Under the pieces are notes generated by a model. The model searched no databases. It was not told the DNA's origin and was given only the letters and a program-made list of their open reading frames with translations. A stretch of DNA of 64,000 nt from Candidatus Methanarcanum hacksteinii (GTDB lineage: Archaea > Thermoplasmatota > Thermoplasmata > Methanomassiliicoccales > Methanomethylophilaceae), in contig LVVQ01000001.1 in assembly GCA_006954405.1 (NCBI GenBank), forward strand, positions 620,001-684,000, given 5' to 3'. Positions within the stretch are counted from its first letter, which is position 1. The number at the start of each line of letters is the position of its first letter. Positions 7,696-16,580 of the stretch are shown one piece after another. A program made the position numbers and the translations under genes.

Positions 7696-8343
7696 TCAGA
7701 ATCCATGCCACAGTTCGATCTCTGGGGACATATCATCCATCTTGAACAGATATGATCCTGCTGCAAGTACTGTGGCGCCTGCATCCGCACATCTCTTCCC
7801 CGTGTTGCGGTTTATACCTCCATCCACGGAGATGTCATATCTGAGTCCATTCTCATCGGCATATCTCCTTAGGAATTCAATCTTAGGGATGCCTTCTTCG
7901 CGGAATGATTGTCCTCCGAATCCAGGCTGTACGGTCATGACAAGTACGAGATCCACCTTGTTCAGGTATATTGTGATATCCGATACGGGCGTCCCGGGAT
8001 TCAATGATATGCCTGCTTTGAGACCATTCTCATGGATCTTATCGATGGCACCCATTATGTCCCCTTTGGCTTCGGTGTGTACCGTCAATATGTCCGCACC
8101 GGCTTTCGTGAAATCATCGATGTAACGTATGGGGTCCTCGATCATCAGGTGTACATCGAATGGTAGTTCGGAATTCTTCCTCACCGCTTTTATTATCGGT
8201 GCTCCTATCGTTATGTTCGGGACGAACATCCCGTCCATGACATCCAAATGTATCCAATCCGCACCAGACCTTTCAACTCTTTTGATCTCTTCACCGAATT
8301 TAGAGAAATTGGCCGATAGCATGGATGGGGATACTTTCACCAT
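7696..8343 (-). CDS. rpe: Ribulose-phosphate 3-epimerase
   Basis: 215 residues, a TIM barrel that interconverts ribulose 5-phosphate and xylulose 5-phosphate. The family motifs are all present in order: 'SMLSANFSKFGEEI', 'DWIHLDVMDGMFVPNITIG' with metal-binding His and catalytic Asp, 'FDVHLMIEDP', 'MTVQPGFGGQSF' and 'SVDGGINRNTG' with the second catalytic Asp. First gene of a two-gene operon with fen. In a methanogen it supplies pentose phosphates together with other non-oxidative enzymes not seen here. Confidence 0.96.
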   Translation of the reverse strand: MVKVSPSMLSANFSKFGEEIKRVERSGADWIHLDVMDGMFVPNITIGAPIIKAVRKNSELPFDVHLMIEDPIRYIDDFTKAGADILTVHTEAKGDIMGAIDKIHENGLKAGISLNPGTPVSDITIYLNKVDLVLVMTVQPGFGGQSFREEGIPKIEFLRRYADENGLRYDISVDGGINRNTGKRCADAGATVLAAGSYLFKMDDMSPEIELWHGF

Positions 8344-8468
8344 GGTCCACAGGATGGATTGCCCGATATATTAGTGCTTTCTGTAAAGCTATCATACGAC
8401 ATCAGAATGATGGCGAATCCGATGATCGCGACCTTAAGTTAATATCATCCTTGTACGATAGACGATGT

Positions 8469-8669
8469 ATGTCACACGTGACCAAAGAGGAGATTTGTGA
8501 TGTTGACGGATGCGACAAGGTCGCAGAGAGATCACTCAATATCAAGAAGGTCAGCGAAACGTCGCTGATCCTCAAGAATCCTGACGCAAGGAGCGTTCAC
8601 CTTTGCAAGGATCATTACAAGATCCTGAAGAAGGAGACCAAGGGCGACATCCCCGATTACTTAGGATGA
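8469..8669 (+). CDS. Small zinc-finger-like protein of unknown function
   Basis: 66 residues from ATG 8469; an open frame further upstream has no likely start. The pattern 'CDVDGC' (C-x4-C) near the N terminus and 'HLCKDHY' (H-x-C-x3-H) about 40 residues later would make a treble-clef-like zinc site. Eight bp after the stop begins RNase Z on the same strand, suggesting co-transcription and perhaps an RNA-linked role, which is inference from position only. Confidence 0.7.
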   Translation: MSHVTKEEICDVDGCDKVAERSLNIKKVSETSLILKNPDARSVHLCKDHYKILKKETKGDIPDYLG

Positions 8670-8677
8670 ACTAGGGC

Positions 8678-9610
8678 ATGTTCGAGATACTGTTCGCAGG
8701 AACTGGTGCATCCATCCCTTCCAGAAGCAGATCCCTCCCTTGTATCGCGATCAAACAGGGTAGGTCATTGACCTTATTCGATTGTGGAGAGGGATCTCAG
8801 CGTCAGCTGATGGTATCTAGATTCTCATTCATGCGCGTGGACAGGATATTCATAACTCACATGCATGGTGATCATGTACTTGGGCTTCCTGGATTGCTGT
8901 TGACGATGGGATTGTCCGGGAGACGTGAACCTGTCCAATTGTTCGGTCCGAAGGGCATCTCACTGACCATAAACTCCATGTTGGATGCCTGCGAGGGGGA
9001 ATTGGAATTCGAACTGATCGTTCATGAGATGGAACCAGGTGATGTGGAGAGATTCAACGGTTTCTCGGTATCTGCATTCAGGACCGAGCATAATTGCCCA
9101 TCGTTGGGATATCTGTACAAGGAGGATGACCGTTCAGGTTCATTCGATAAGGAGAAGGCGATGAGATTCGGCCTCAAACCCGGACCTGATTTCTCAGCAA
9201 TACAAAGAGGCGAGGAGGTACGCGGAATATCTCCGGAGATGATTATAGGCGAAAAAAGACCGGGTCTTTCCTTGGCATATCCTGGTGATACACTCATATG
9301 TGATTCCGTATCCGAAGCGATACGTGGGGTGGACGTGCTCATACATGAGGGGACGTATCTGGAGAAGGATTCTGAATTGGCTGTTGCGCATTTCCATTCC
9401 ACGATCAAGGATGTCGCGAAGATGGCCAAAGAAGCCGGGGTCCGCCAATTGATGATCGTCCATGTTAGCAATCGTTATGGCGAAGAACCAGAACCGAGCA
9501 TAGAGGCCAGTACGTATTTCGAAGGCTCAATCATCCCCAAGGATCAGGACATATATATGGTGTGTGACGGAGGAGTTAGATTAGTTTCAGAAGATCCGAC
9601 GTCGTTATGA
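8678..9610 (+). CDS. rnz: Ribonuclease Z (tRNA 3' processing endonuclease)
   Basis: 310 residues, the short tRNase Z form used by archaea and many bacteria to cut the 3' trailer from pre-tRNAs. The metallo-beta-lactamase zinc motif is 'THMHGDH' at residues 60-66 (H61, H63, D65, H66); 'LAYPGDTLICDS' and the 'HEGTYLE...AVAHFHST' block provide the further metal ligands and the RNase Z-specific His. Its last 35 bp overlap the convergent XRE-CBS gene at the 3' ends. Confidence 0.95.
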   Translation: MFEILFAGTGASIPSRSRSLPCIAIKQGRSLTLFDCGEGSQRQLMVSRFSFMRVDRIFITHMHGDHVLGLPGLLLTMGLSGRREPVQLFGPKGISLTINSMLDACEGELEFELIVHEMEPGDVERFNGFSVSAFRTEHNCPSLGYLYKEDDRSGSFDKEKAMRFGLKPGPDFSAIQRGEEVRGISPEMIIGEKRPGLSLAYPGDTLICDSVSEAIRGVDVLIHEGTYLEKDSELAVAHFHSTIKDVAKMAKEAGVRQLMIVHVSNRYGEEPEPSIEASTYFEGSIIPKDQDIYMVCDGGVRLVSEDPTSL

Positions 9611-10139
9611 TCCCGACTATCTTCCCATTCTTGTGAACGAGTACAGCATCGCAATCATTCATCATCTTGGTCACTGTACTCATCGAGATGTTCTCTGGTA
9701 TCACAGGGTAGGAATCATTCATGACCTTGTAGACTGGCATATTCACAAGATCGTCCATCGTGGCACCTTTCATCAGGAGCTTGGATATCGTACGTTCCGA
9801 TATGCTGCCGACAGGCGTTTCGCCTTTCAACACAGGTAATTGCGAATAACCGGTCGATTTCAGAAGTTCGGATGCCTCATGTACAGCCATATCACTCTGC
9901 ACGGTAGCAACATCCTTGGATGAGATATCCTTCGCTAGAAGTTCCTTCTTGTCGTCATTCCCCATCCTTTCCAGTGTTTCGAACAGTTTCACAACGGTCG
10001 CATAGCTTGCAGATATGGATTCCCTCTCTATCTTAGCTATCGTACTTTGGCTTATACCAGATTCCACAGACAATTGTGATTGGGTGATGTCGAGGGTCTT
10101 CCTCATCTTGCGGATATCTGATATGGGTGGGAACTTCAT
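9576..10139 (-). CDS. XRE-type transcription regulator with a CBS domain pair
   Basis: 187 residues. Residues ~8-60 are an XRE helix-turn-helix ('LDITQSQLSVESGISQSTIAKIER'); residues ~70-187 form two CBS motifs, ending 'GKIVGIITTSDLLKLI'. CBS pairs bind adenosyl ligands (AMP, ATP, and SAM in some archaeal proteins). It is divergent from the SAM synthetase operon, with a palindrome in the shared promoter region, so it may regulate that operon in response to a nucleotide or SAM. This architecture is common in archaea, but few members have been studied. The 3' end overlaps rnz. Confidence 0.88.
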   Translation of the reverse strand: MKFPPISDIRKMRKTLDITQSQLSVESGISQSTIAKIERESISASYATVVKLFETLERMGNDDKKELLAKDISSKDVATVQSDMAVHEASELLKSTGYSQLPVLKGETPVGSISERTISKLLMKGATMDDLVNMPVYKVMNDSYPVIPENISMSTVTKMMNDCDAVLVHKNGKIVGIITTSDLLKLI

Positions 10140-10153
10140 ATCATAAGAAGATT

Positions 10154-10173
10154 AATATTCGTATAAGAATATT
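10154..10173. promoter_or_regulatory. Palindrome between XRE-CBS regulator and SAM synthetase genes
   Basis: Inverted repeat AATATTC-gtataa-GAATATT, 14 bp upstream of the regulator start and 69 bp upstream of the mat start. It overlaps AT-rich TATA-like sequence, as expected of an autoregulatory operator for an XRE protein. Confidence 0.5.
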
Positions 10174-10242
10174 TATGTCACATTCATTTATATGTAAGGA
10201 GAATATCGAAAAAATAATTATTCCCAAAGGGAGCCCGAATAT

Positions 10243-11469
10243 ATGGCAAATAAGAACATCTATGTCGAAGGTATCTGTGAGATGCCTGTGCCTATGAGAA
10301 AGATCGAATTGGTTGAGAGGAAAGGTATTGGACACCCCGATTCGGTTGCTGATGCATTGGCAGAGGAAGTCAGCAAAGCACTCTGCAAGATGTATAAGAA
10401 AGAATTCGGAACTGTACTTCACCACAACACTGATGAGACACAGATCGCAGCCGGACAGGCAAGCCCGAAGTTCGGCGGTGGACACATCATCGACCCATCA
10501 TACATTCTTCTCGTGGGCCGTGCGACCACAAACATCACAGACGTCAAGACGAAGGACATACGCTGTCTTCCATGCAAACCGACCGCACTCGCTGCAGCCA
10601 GGAATTACTTGAAGAAGACGTTCCCCAACCTCGATGTGGATTCGGAGGTCGTTCTCGATGCAAGGCTTGGACAGGGTTCCGATGATCTCAGAGGAGTTTA
10701 CAAATCATCCAAGATCCTCGCTAACGACACATCATTCGGTGTCGGTTATGCACCATATTCGATAACTGACCGTTTGGTACTCACGACCGAGGAATACATC
10801 AACGGCAAGATGAAGGACATCCTCCCCGAGACGGGACAGGATGTCAAAGTGATGGCATCAAGGGTCGGAAACGACATCACGATGACAGTGGCTTGTGCGA
10901 TGGTCGACAAGTACATCGACGATCTCGAACACTACAAATCCGTGGTCGAGCAGATGTATGACAAAGTGAACCAGCACGCACTAGACATCATCGGTGATGA
11001 GAAGATCAATTTCAAATTGGATATCAACACGGGTGACGATTACGACAAAGGCGTGATCTATCTCACATGTACCGGTCTCTCTCAAGAGATGGGTGACGAC
11101 GGTTCCGTCGGAAGAGGTAACAGATGCAACGGCCTTATCACACCTTACAGGCCCATGTCCATGGAAGCTACGTCAGGTAAGAATCCGATCACACACATCG
11201 GAAAGATCTACAACGTGATGTCCAAGCTCATCGCTGAGGACGTCGCTAAGAAGGTCTCACCCGAGGTCGAGGTAAGGGTAAGGATCCTCTCACAGATCGG
11301 AAAGCCTGTCTCTGAACCTCTCAACTGTAACATACAGCTCGTTTCAGCCACAGAGGATAAGAAGATCGGACAATGGAAACAGGAAGCCGAATCGATCGCA
11401 TACGAGTGGCTTGACAATGTCGACAAGGTCACAGACCTTATAATCAATGGAAAGGTTAGGACATTCTAA
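10243..11469 (+). CDS. mat: S-adenosylmethionine synthetase, archaeal type
   Basis: 408 residues of the archaeal MAT family, which makes SAM from methionine and ATP and is only distantly related to bacterial MetK. Recognised by 'ELVERKGIGHPDSVADALAEEVS', 'HHNTDETQIAAG', 'KFGGGHIIDPSYILLVGRAT', 'GDDGSVGRGNR' and 'NGLITPYRPMSMEATSGKNP'. A GGGAG lies seven bases before the ATG. It heads an operon with a DUF4443 gene and a TIM-barrel gene, each overlapping by one base (TAATG and TGATG). Methanogens need much SAM for radical SAM enzymes and methylations. Confidence 0.96.
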   Translation: MANKNIYVEGICEMPVPMRKIELVERKGIGHPDSVADALAEEVSKALCKMYKKEFGTVLHHNTDETQIAAGQASPKFGGGHIIDPSYILLVGRATTNITDVKTKDIRCLPCKPTALAAARNYLKKTFPNLDVDSEVVLDARLGQGSDDLRGVYKSSKILANDTSFGVGYAPYSITDRLVLTTEEYINGKMKDILPETGQDVKVMASRVGNDITMTVACAMVDKYIDDLEHYKSVVEQMYDKVNQHALDIIGDEKINFKLDINTGDDYDKGVIYLTCTGLSQEMGDDGSVGRGNRCNGLITPYRPMSMEATSGKNPITHIGKIYNVMSKLIAEDVAKKVSPEVEVRVRILSQIGKPVSEPLNCNIQLVSATEDKKIGQWKQEAESIAYEWLDNVDKVTDLIINGKVRTF

Positions 11470-12050
11470 TGAAGATCATCGAGTCACCTCAATACGGGCC
11501 AATGTTCCGTTTCACTGATGCAAATGTCTACTGGGCACTCCATATACTTTCCAGCGGAAAACGCATGGGGCGCAAAAGGTTGGCAGATGAGATAGGCGTC
11601 GGAGAAGGCAGCATGAGGCGCATATTGGAGACTCTTCGTGAATGGGAGATGATACAGATCAAACAGTCTGGAATCACCATAACCCGTTCAGGATTGGGTT
11701 TCCTTTCCGAGATCCCACTCAAAGTCATCGATGTGGACCTCGGCGATTCGATCGTAGGTGACTACAGCCAATCCGTGCTCGTATTCAATGTTGCTGACAA
11801 GATACAGAATGGGATGCAACAGAGGGATGCGGGCATAAGGGTAGGCGCGACCGGATGTACGACATTGGTGATACGTGATGGCAATCTTATCATACCTCCT
11901 GATTGGAACATGGATGTAGAGCGCCCAGAGATCGCCAAGAATGTACGTGCGACGGGCATAACGGATAAGGACGCCATCATCGTGGGCAGTGGTAACGACC
12001 AACGTACTGCGATGATGGCCGCACTTACCGCTGCATTCGAGTTATTCTGA
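11469..12050 (+). CDS. DUF4443 protein with winged-helix N terminus
   Basis: 193 residues. Residues ~15-75 look like a winged helix ('GRKRLADEIGVGEGSMRRILETLREWEMI'); the rest resembles DUF4443, a domain known almost only from archaea, ending 'GSGNDQRTAMMAALTAAFEL'. The ATG overlaps the mat stop (TAATG), so it is translationally coupled to SAM synthesis. A regulator that senses a small ligand through its C-terminal domain is the natural guess; ligand and target are unknown. Confidence 0.75.
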   Translation: MKIIESPQYGPMFRFTDANVYWALHILSSGKRMGRKRLADEIGVGEGSMRRILETLREWEMIQIKQSGITITRSGLGFLSEIPLKVIDVDLGDSIVGDYSQSVLVFNVADKIQNGMQQRDAGIRVGATGCTTLVIRDGNLIIPPDWNMDVERPEIAKNVRATGITDKDAIIVGSGNDQRTAMMAALTAAFELF

Positions 12051-12997
12051 TGAAGCACCTGATATGTGATTCGGTCTATTCGAATGATGTGGTCATCCCA
12101 TCACTGATACGGGAGACGGACCATGTCGAATTATTGACAGGGTATTCTCCTGTATCAGGATATGATCTTGAAAGAGTGGAATCCGTACATCTGCCATACT
12201 CAACGGATTGGTATGGAGTGTGGTCAGGAGAAAGGAGGATCACCGATGATGTCGATGATGCCTCGATACCTTTCATGTACTACGGTTCCGACAAGGATGA
12301 GATCGTACAGAACATGATTGAGGCGATACAAATAGCACAGCCTCTCAAACCTCAATATGGCGTATTGCATGCATGCAATGCCAATTTTGACGAATTGTTG
12401 TGTAGAACGTATTCCGATAGCGATTCTAAGATATTGTCCGCTTTCGCTGAGATGATGAATGAGGTTGCATCATCATTCGGCGGTGATATGCCGTTCGAAT
12501 TGGCATTGGAAAATCTTTGGTGGCCAGGGATGAGGATGGTGGATACATCCTGTTACAGATTTTTGGAGAGTCATCTGGAGTTCGATAACTGGTCGATATG
12601 TCTTGATACGGGCCATCTCCTTATCGTTGCAGGCGGATCGGATTCAGAATCCGAATCGATCGAGTTGTTGAATCATATCGTAGATGGATATCAGAAGGAT
12701 GTTCTGGACAGGATACGTGTGACGCATCTTCACAACAACACATCAAGATTATTCGCGAGATCATTCGTTGCACCAGATGATTTCTGTGAACTTGGCCATA
12801 TGGGGCGTTATTCCGCCGCATATCGTTTCATCTGTGAATTGGATCAACACCGTCCGTTCACGGATCCATCCATAGTAGGATTCGTAGAGCGGATCTCACC
12901 CGAGTTCGTAAACCATGAGATGGGTGCAGTGAATCCACTGGAGCGTGTCTCTGATTACAACATACAACGCTCACTTTTCAAGAAGGATTATATCTGA
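12050..12997 (+). CDS. Sugar-phosphate isomerase/epimerase-like TIM-barrel protein
   Basis: 315 residues related to the xylose isomerase-like/AP endonuclease 2 TIM-barrel superfamily. Metal-ligand positions are recognisable: 'FELALENLWW' (Glu), 'CLDTGHLLI' (Asp and His), 'RVTHLHNN' (His). The family covers isomerases, epimerases and endonuclease IV, so the substrate cannot be read from sequence. It overlaps the DUF4443 stop by one base (TGATG) and is the third gene of the mat operon. It has no signal peptide and is expected to be cytoplasmic. Confidence 0.7.
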   Translation: MKHLICDSVYSNDVVIPSLIRETDHVELLTGYSPVSGYDLERVESVHLPYSTDWYGVWSGERRITDDVDDASIPFMYYGSDKDEIVQNMIEAIQIAQPLKPQYGVLHACNANFDELLCRTYSDSDSKILSAFAEMMNEVASSFGGDMPFELALENLWWPGMRMVDTSCYRFLESHLEFDNWSICLDTGHLLIVAGGSDSESESIELLNHIVDGYQKDVLDRIRVTHLHNNTSRLFARSFVAPDDFCELGHMGRYSAAYRFICELDQHRPFTDPSIVGFVERISPEFVNHEMGAVNPLERVSDYNIQRSLFKKDYI

Positions 12998-13029
12998 GTC
13001 TATTCGTATGTGTATCGAGGTGTAAACAG

Positions 13030-13233
13030 ATGGCGATGGATAAAGACAATGCTATCACCTTTATTGTCATCCAACTTATATTGTTGGTTGTTGCGATATT
13101 GGTCGTAGGCGTTGTGGCACTCATATTCGGATTGCTGGCAGACATCGACAAGGTCAGAGACGGTTTGCAATACGCAGTACTCCTTCTATGCTCCATGTTG
13201 ATCGCAGGCGCAATATATCTGAAGAAAAACTAA
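13030..13233 (+). CDS. Small membrane protein, two predicted TM helices
   Basis: 67 residues. Two strongly hydrophobic stretches are visible, about residues 9-37 ('AITFIVIQLILLVVAILVVG...') and 47-63 ('YAVLLLCSMLIAGAIYL'), joined by a short charged loop, with a lysine-rich end. A GAGGTG lies about 10 bases before the ATG. It follows the TIM-barrel gene by 32 bp and may be the last gene of the mat operon; a strong hairpin terminator follows. No family recognised. Confidence 0.65.
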   Translation: MAMDKDNAITFIVIQLILLVVAILVVGVVALIFGLLADIDKVRDGLQYAVLLLCSMLIAGAIYLKKN

Positions 13234-13237
13234 TCGT

Positions 13238-13256
13238 GGTGCTGTCAAACAGCACC
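13238..13256. terminator. Hairpin terminator between convergent genes
   Basis: Stem GGTGCTGT-caa-ACAGCACC (8 bp, perfect), followed by CCTCTTTTCCTTTT on the plus strand. It lies 4 bp after the small membrane protein stop and before the 3' end of the opposite gene at 13269. Confidence 0.75.
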
Positions 13257-13268
13257 CCTCTTTTCCTT

Positions 13269-13703
13269 TTAAAGTATCTTCTCGAGTATGTTCACGACAT
13301 TCATGCACAGACGTGGACAGAATTCTGTGTAGATCCCGCTCTCGTATGCTTTGAGATTCTCCTCGTCGATACGGACGTCGAATCCTGTCAATTCGGGGCA
13401 TGTGGTCCCTTTGTAGAGTTTCCTGAACTCCATCATGAACTGTTCCCTCTTGATGATGGCCATCCCCTTATCCGACATCTTCGGGGTGGATCCTCCATAC
13501 TTCAGGCCAATGACAACGAAAGCACCGAGGAGTGCACCGCATATGCTGCCTTCGAAGAGCCCCATGCTCATCAACGATGTGCATCTCATAACATCTGCTT
13601 CATCGATGTCCTCGAATCTATCCATGAATACATGGACGATGGATTGTGCACAGTCATAGCCTTCTGAATAGAGCTGTTGCGCTTCTTCGAATTCCATGCG
13701 CAT
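13269..13703 (-). CDS. C_GCAxxG_C_C family redox-type protein
   Basis: 144 residues from ATG 13703 ('MRMEFEEAQQLYSEGYDCAQS'); the longer open frame to 13823 has no family support. The family pattern is complete: Cys in 'YDCAQS', 'GSICGALLGAF' (C-G-A-x-x-G), then cysteines in 'TTCPEL' and 'FCPRLC'. Members are small helical proteins of anaerobes thought to carry a redox-active or metal-binding cysteine set; no reaction is established. It stands alone and converges on the membrane-protein gene. Confidence 0.82.
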   Translation of the reverse strand: MRMEFEEAQQLYSEGYDCAQSIVHVFMDRFEDIDEADVMRCTSLMSMGLFEGSICGALLGAFVVIGLKYGGSTPKMSDKGMAIIKREQFMMEFRKLYKGTTCPELTGFDVRIDEENLKAYESGIYTEFCPRLCMNVVNILEKIL

Positions 13704-13864
13704 CAAATCGACCCATGAGTTAATAAAAACGATTCCTTGCAAGGATGGAACTGCCGTGTGGGATCCACTGGTATGGGGCGGATGACGCATCTTATTTTCT
13801 TTATTGTATAGAAGAACGAACACTTAAATATATGAGCAATATTGGGTTGCCCAGAGGAAATCAA

Positions 13865-14014
13865 ATGGCACGCTTCAAAGAGGCTGAGAGCAGATTGTTG
13901 GACAAGTCTGTCTGTATGAGCTGCTACGCCACTAACCCTAAAAATGCGACCAAATGTCGTAAATGCGGATACAGCAACCTCAGGCCTAAAGCAAAAGAGA
14001 GCAGGAAGCAGTGA
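13865..14014 (+). CDS. rpl40e: 50S ribosomal protein L40e
   Basis: 49 residues starting at ATG 13865 (GAGG seven bases upstream; TATA-like TTAAATATA further up). The zinc ribbon C17-x2-C20...C31-x2-C34 within 'SVCMSCYATNPKNATKCRKCGY' identifies archaeal L40e, the unfused counterpart of the eukaryotic ubiquitin-L40 protein. It binds the large ribosomal subunit. A longer in-frame open stretch to 13745 is spurious, since L40e is always about 50 residues. Confidence 0.95.
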   Translation: MARFKEAESRLLDKSVCMSCYATNPKNATKCRKCGYSNLRPKAKESRKQ

Positions 14015-14189
14015 GCTTCCCATTGTTTTCTTTGGCCATATGGCCTGTTCTTAATCGATCAGCTAATGCGGTGTTAATGCCGCAATAGTTGATTATGTAA
14101 CGGCCTGTGGTAGCATTGCTTTGGGTTATGTTTTATACTTCGACATGATAGGTTAGATGGACCACTATTCATCCCGGAGGGAGAACAGG

Positions 14190-15068
14190 ATGAAGGCACT
14201 GATAGTTGATGACAATATAGCTATCCAGGAGATTCTGTCAGAGATCCTGGTATCTGAAGGCTGGACCACTGAACAGACAGGTGATGTGGACGATGCCATA
14301 TCCAAATTGGAATCGTTCAGACCGGATCTGTTGATACTGGATTCCAAGGTCAATGGGCTGAATTCATTCAGGATATTGGATGAGATGGAGGACGGCAACA
14401 AGGTCCGTGTGATAATCATATCCCGGAGTAAGGAGACCATCCCTGACGATAATCCGAACGTCATAGGCGTGGTCACCAAACCATTCAAGAGTTCTGATAT
14501 ACTTTCATGCATACGTGAATCCGATCTTGTGGATTCCGATAAGAATGCCAAAGGGATGATCCACAGATTCTTCGGAAATAATCAACAATCGAACGATGCT
14601 GGAGATGCGCCGTTCGAACATGATGTCAAATTCGGTCATTCTTACTATGTCATCGAAGAAGAGCCCGATATGGTCTATGAATTGGGTATGTCCTTGCTCA
14701 AGACCTGTAGATTGATGATCATCACCGCTGGAAGGACGAAGGCGGTGAACGACAGATTCAAAGGTTATGATACAAAGGTCATCGGCCTATCCACCAAAGC
14801 GAAGGTGGGGTATCTTGAGATGTCCAAGTTAGGGACATTGATGAATATGGTGATGAGTTTCATCGAGGAGAATGATAGGCCCGTCGTCATCATAGATAGC
14901 ATCGTACAATTAATCGGTGTCAATGGGGCCAATACAGTCATGACGATGTTGCATCAGATCATCTCCTCATCCAAGGTAACACTCATCGTGTCGATTGAAG
15001 AGAATTATCTATCTGAAAAGGATGTCGACGTTCTAAGCAGTATGATGGAACAATATGTTCTGGAGTGA
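14190..15068 (+). CDS. Response-regulator receiver domain with C-terminal DUF835
   Basis: 292 residues from ATG 14190, which has GGAGGG 8 bases upstream (14176-14181). Residues 1-~115 are a receiver domain: acidic pair D7-D8, phospho-acceptor D51 in 'LILDSKV', lysine K97 in 'VVTKPFK'. Residues ~145-290 resemble DUF835, found in archaeal signalling proteins, with 'YYVIEEEPDMVYELG' and 'VVIIDSIVQLIG'. There is no DNA-binding domain, so phosphorylation probably acts through protein contacts. The partner kinase is not in the window. The enolase ATG is five bases after the stop. Confidence 0.85.
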   Translation: MKALIVDDNIAIQEILSEILVSEGWTTEQTGDVDDAISKLESFRPDLLILDSKVNGLNSFRILDEMEDGNKVRVIIISRSKETIPDDNPNVIGVVTKPFKSSDILSCIRESDLVDSDKNAKGMIHRFFGNNQQSNDAGDAPFEHDVKFGHSYYVIEEEPDMVYELGMSLLKTCRLMIITAGRTKAVNDRFKGYDTKVIGLSTKAKVGYLEMSKLGTLMNMVMSFIEENDRPVVIIDSIVQLIGVNGANTVMTMLHQIISSSKVTLIVSIEENYLSEKDVDVLSSMMEQYVLE

Positions 15069-15073
15069 ATCAA

Positions 15074-16339
15074 ATGAAGATTGAAGCAGTATGGGCGAGA
15101 GAGGTATTGGATTCTAGAGGGAATCCTACGGTTGAAGCAGAGATCACGGTCGCAGGCCACAAGGTAAGGGCCATAGCTCCTTCTGGGGCGTCCACCGGTT
15201 CTTGGGAAGCGCATGAACTCCGTGATGGCGATGCAAGATTCGGCGGAAAAGGCGTATTGAATGCTGTGAACAACGTCCGTACGGAGATCGCAAAAGCAAT
15301 CGTAGGAATGGATCCTGCGGACCAACGTGCTGTCGATGAGGCGATGATCGAATTGGACGGTACTGATAACAAGAAGAGGCTTGGTGCCAATGCGATAATA
15401 GCAACATCCTTGGCAGTTGCAAAGGCAGGTTCTATGGTTGACGGAGTACCGCTCTACCAGCACATCGGAGACAATGGAGTGACCCTCCCCGTTCCGATGC
15501 TTAACATCATCAACGGTGGCAAACACGCAGGCGGCAATCTGAAGATACAGGAATTCATGATCATACCTGCTGGTGCAAAATCGTTCTCGGAGTGTCTTAG
15601 GATGTCATCCGAGGTATACATGTCACTCAAATTACTCCTCAAGAAGAAATATGGTGTAGGGGCCATCAATCTCGGTGATGAGGGTGGATTCGCACCTCCT
15701 CTCGACACATCGGCTGAAGCGATGGAGACGATCCTCTCCGCAGTCTCTGATGCAGGTTATGCGCCAGGGAAGGATGTGTTCCTTGCATTGGATGCAGCAT
15801 CGAGTGAGTTCTATAATGATGGTGTCTATGACGTAGATGGAATGAAACTCTCAGCAGGCGATCTTGCGGATCATTACAAGAAACTCACAGAGACGTATCC
15901 TCTGATCAGCATCGAGGATCCATTCTTCGAGGATGATTTCGAGACCACTGCCGAATTGACCAAGAAGATCGGTTCGAATGTTCAGATCGTCGGTGACGAT
16001 CTCTTCGTGACGAACACCAAGAGATTGTCTAAGGGAATAGATGTCGGTGCGGCGAACGCACTCCTTCTCAAGGTCAATCAGATCGGTACGGTCACCGAGG
16101 CCGGAGATGCAGCACAGATGAGTTTCGATAATGGTTATTCCGTTGTTGTATCGCACCGCTCCGGTGAGTCCGAGGATGTAAGTATCGCGGATCTCGCTGT
16201 CGGATGGGGATCAGGTCAGATCAAGACCGGCGCCCCTGCCCGTGGAGAGCGTACGTCAAAGTACAACCAACTCCTTAGGATCGAGGAAGAACTCGGTTCG
16301 AAGGCCGTGTTCCTCGGAAAGAAAGCATTTACCCTCTGA
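15074..16339 (+). CDS. eno: Enolase
   Basis: 421 residues from ATG 15074. It interconverts 2-phosphoglycerate and phosphoenolpyruvate in glycolysis/gluconeogenesis. Motifs in order: 'DSRGNPTVEAE', 'GASTGSWEAHELRDGD', 'NIINGGKHAGGNLKIQEFMI', 'INLGDEGGFAPP', 'SIEDPFFEDD', 'IVGDDLFVTN' with Mg ligands, 'LLLKVNQIGTVTEA' with the catalytic Lys, and 'VVVSHRSGESED'. It follows the REC-DUF835 gene by 5 bp (a GTG overlapping that gene's stop is a weaker start). A clear hairpin terminator follows the stop. Confidence 0.97.
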   Translation: MKIEAVWAREVLDSRGNPTVEAEITVAGHKVRAIAPSGASTGSWEAHELRDGDARFGGKGVLNAVNNVRTEIAKAIVGMDPADQRAVDEAMIELDGTDNKKRLGANAIIATSLAVAKAGSMVDGVPLYQHIGDNGVTLPVPMLNIINGGKHAGGNLKIQEFMIIPAGAKSFSECLRMSSEVYMSLKLLLKKKYGVGAINLGDEGGFAPPLDTSAEAMETILSAVSDAGYAPGKDVFLALDAASSEFYNDGVYDVDGMKLSAGDLADHYKKLTETYPLISIEDPFFEDDFETTAELTKKIGSNVQIVGDDLFVTNTKRLSKGIDVGAANALLLKVNQIGTVTEAGDAAQMSFDNGYSVVVSHRSGESEDVSIADLAVGWGSGQIKTGAPARGERTSKYNQLLRIEEELGSKAVFLGKKAFTL

Positions 16340-16342
16340 TCA

Positions 16343-16370
16343 TGAGCGGGGATTTAGCCCCCTCATTTTT
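16343..16370 (+). terminator. Terminator after enolase
   Basis: GAG-c-GGGG paired with CCCC-c-CTC across a short ATTTAG loop, followed by ATTTTT. It begins 4 bp after the eno stop. Confidence 0.65.
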
Positions 16371-16580
16371 CATCATCATCTGATTGTTCTAAACCCCTAC
16401 ATTTCCACTGGAGATCGACTCATATCGAAACACTAGGATATGTAGTGTTATGAAGTTGTTCCATCGAGATTTTGATATCATTATCAAATATTTGATGTGA
16501 AAAAATAGCATTCGCCAAAATATTGTAATTTTACCACAAAATGGTCATTTTCTTAGGATTTTTCATTCATTTATAAACAA

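Noticed and set aside
13745..13864. 40-residue extension of L40e
   Set aside because: L40e is always about 50 residues, and a ribosome site lies before ATG 13865.
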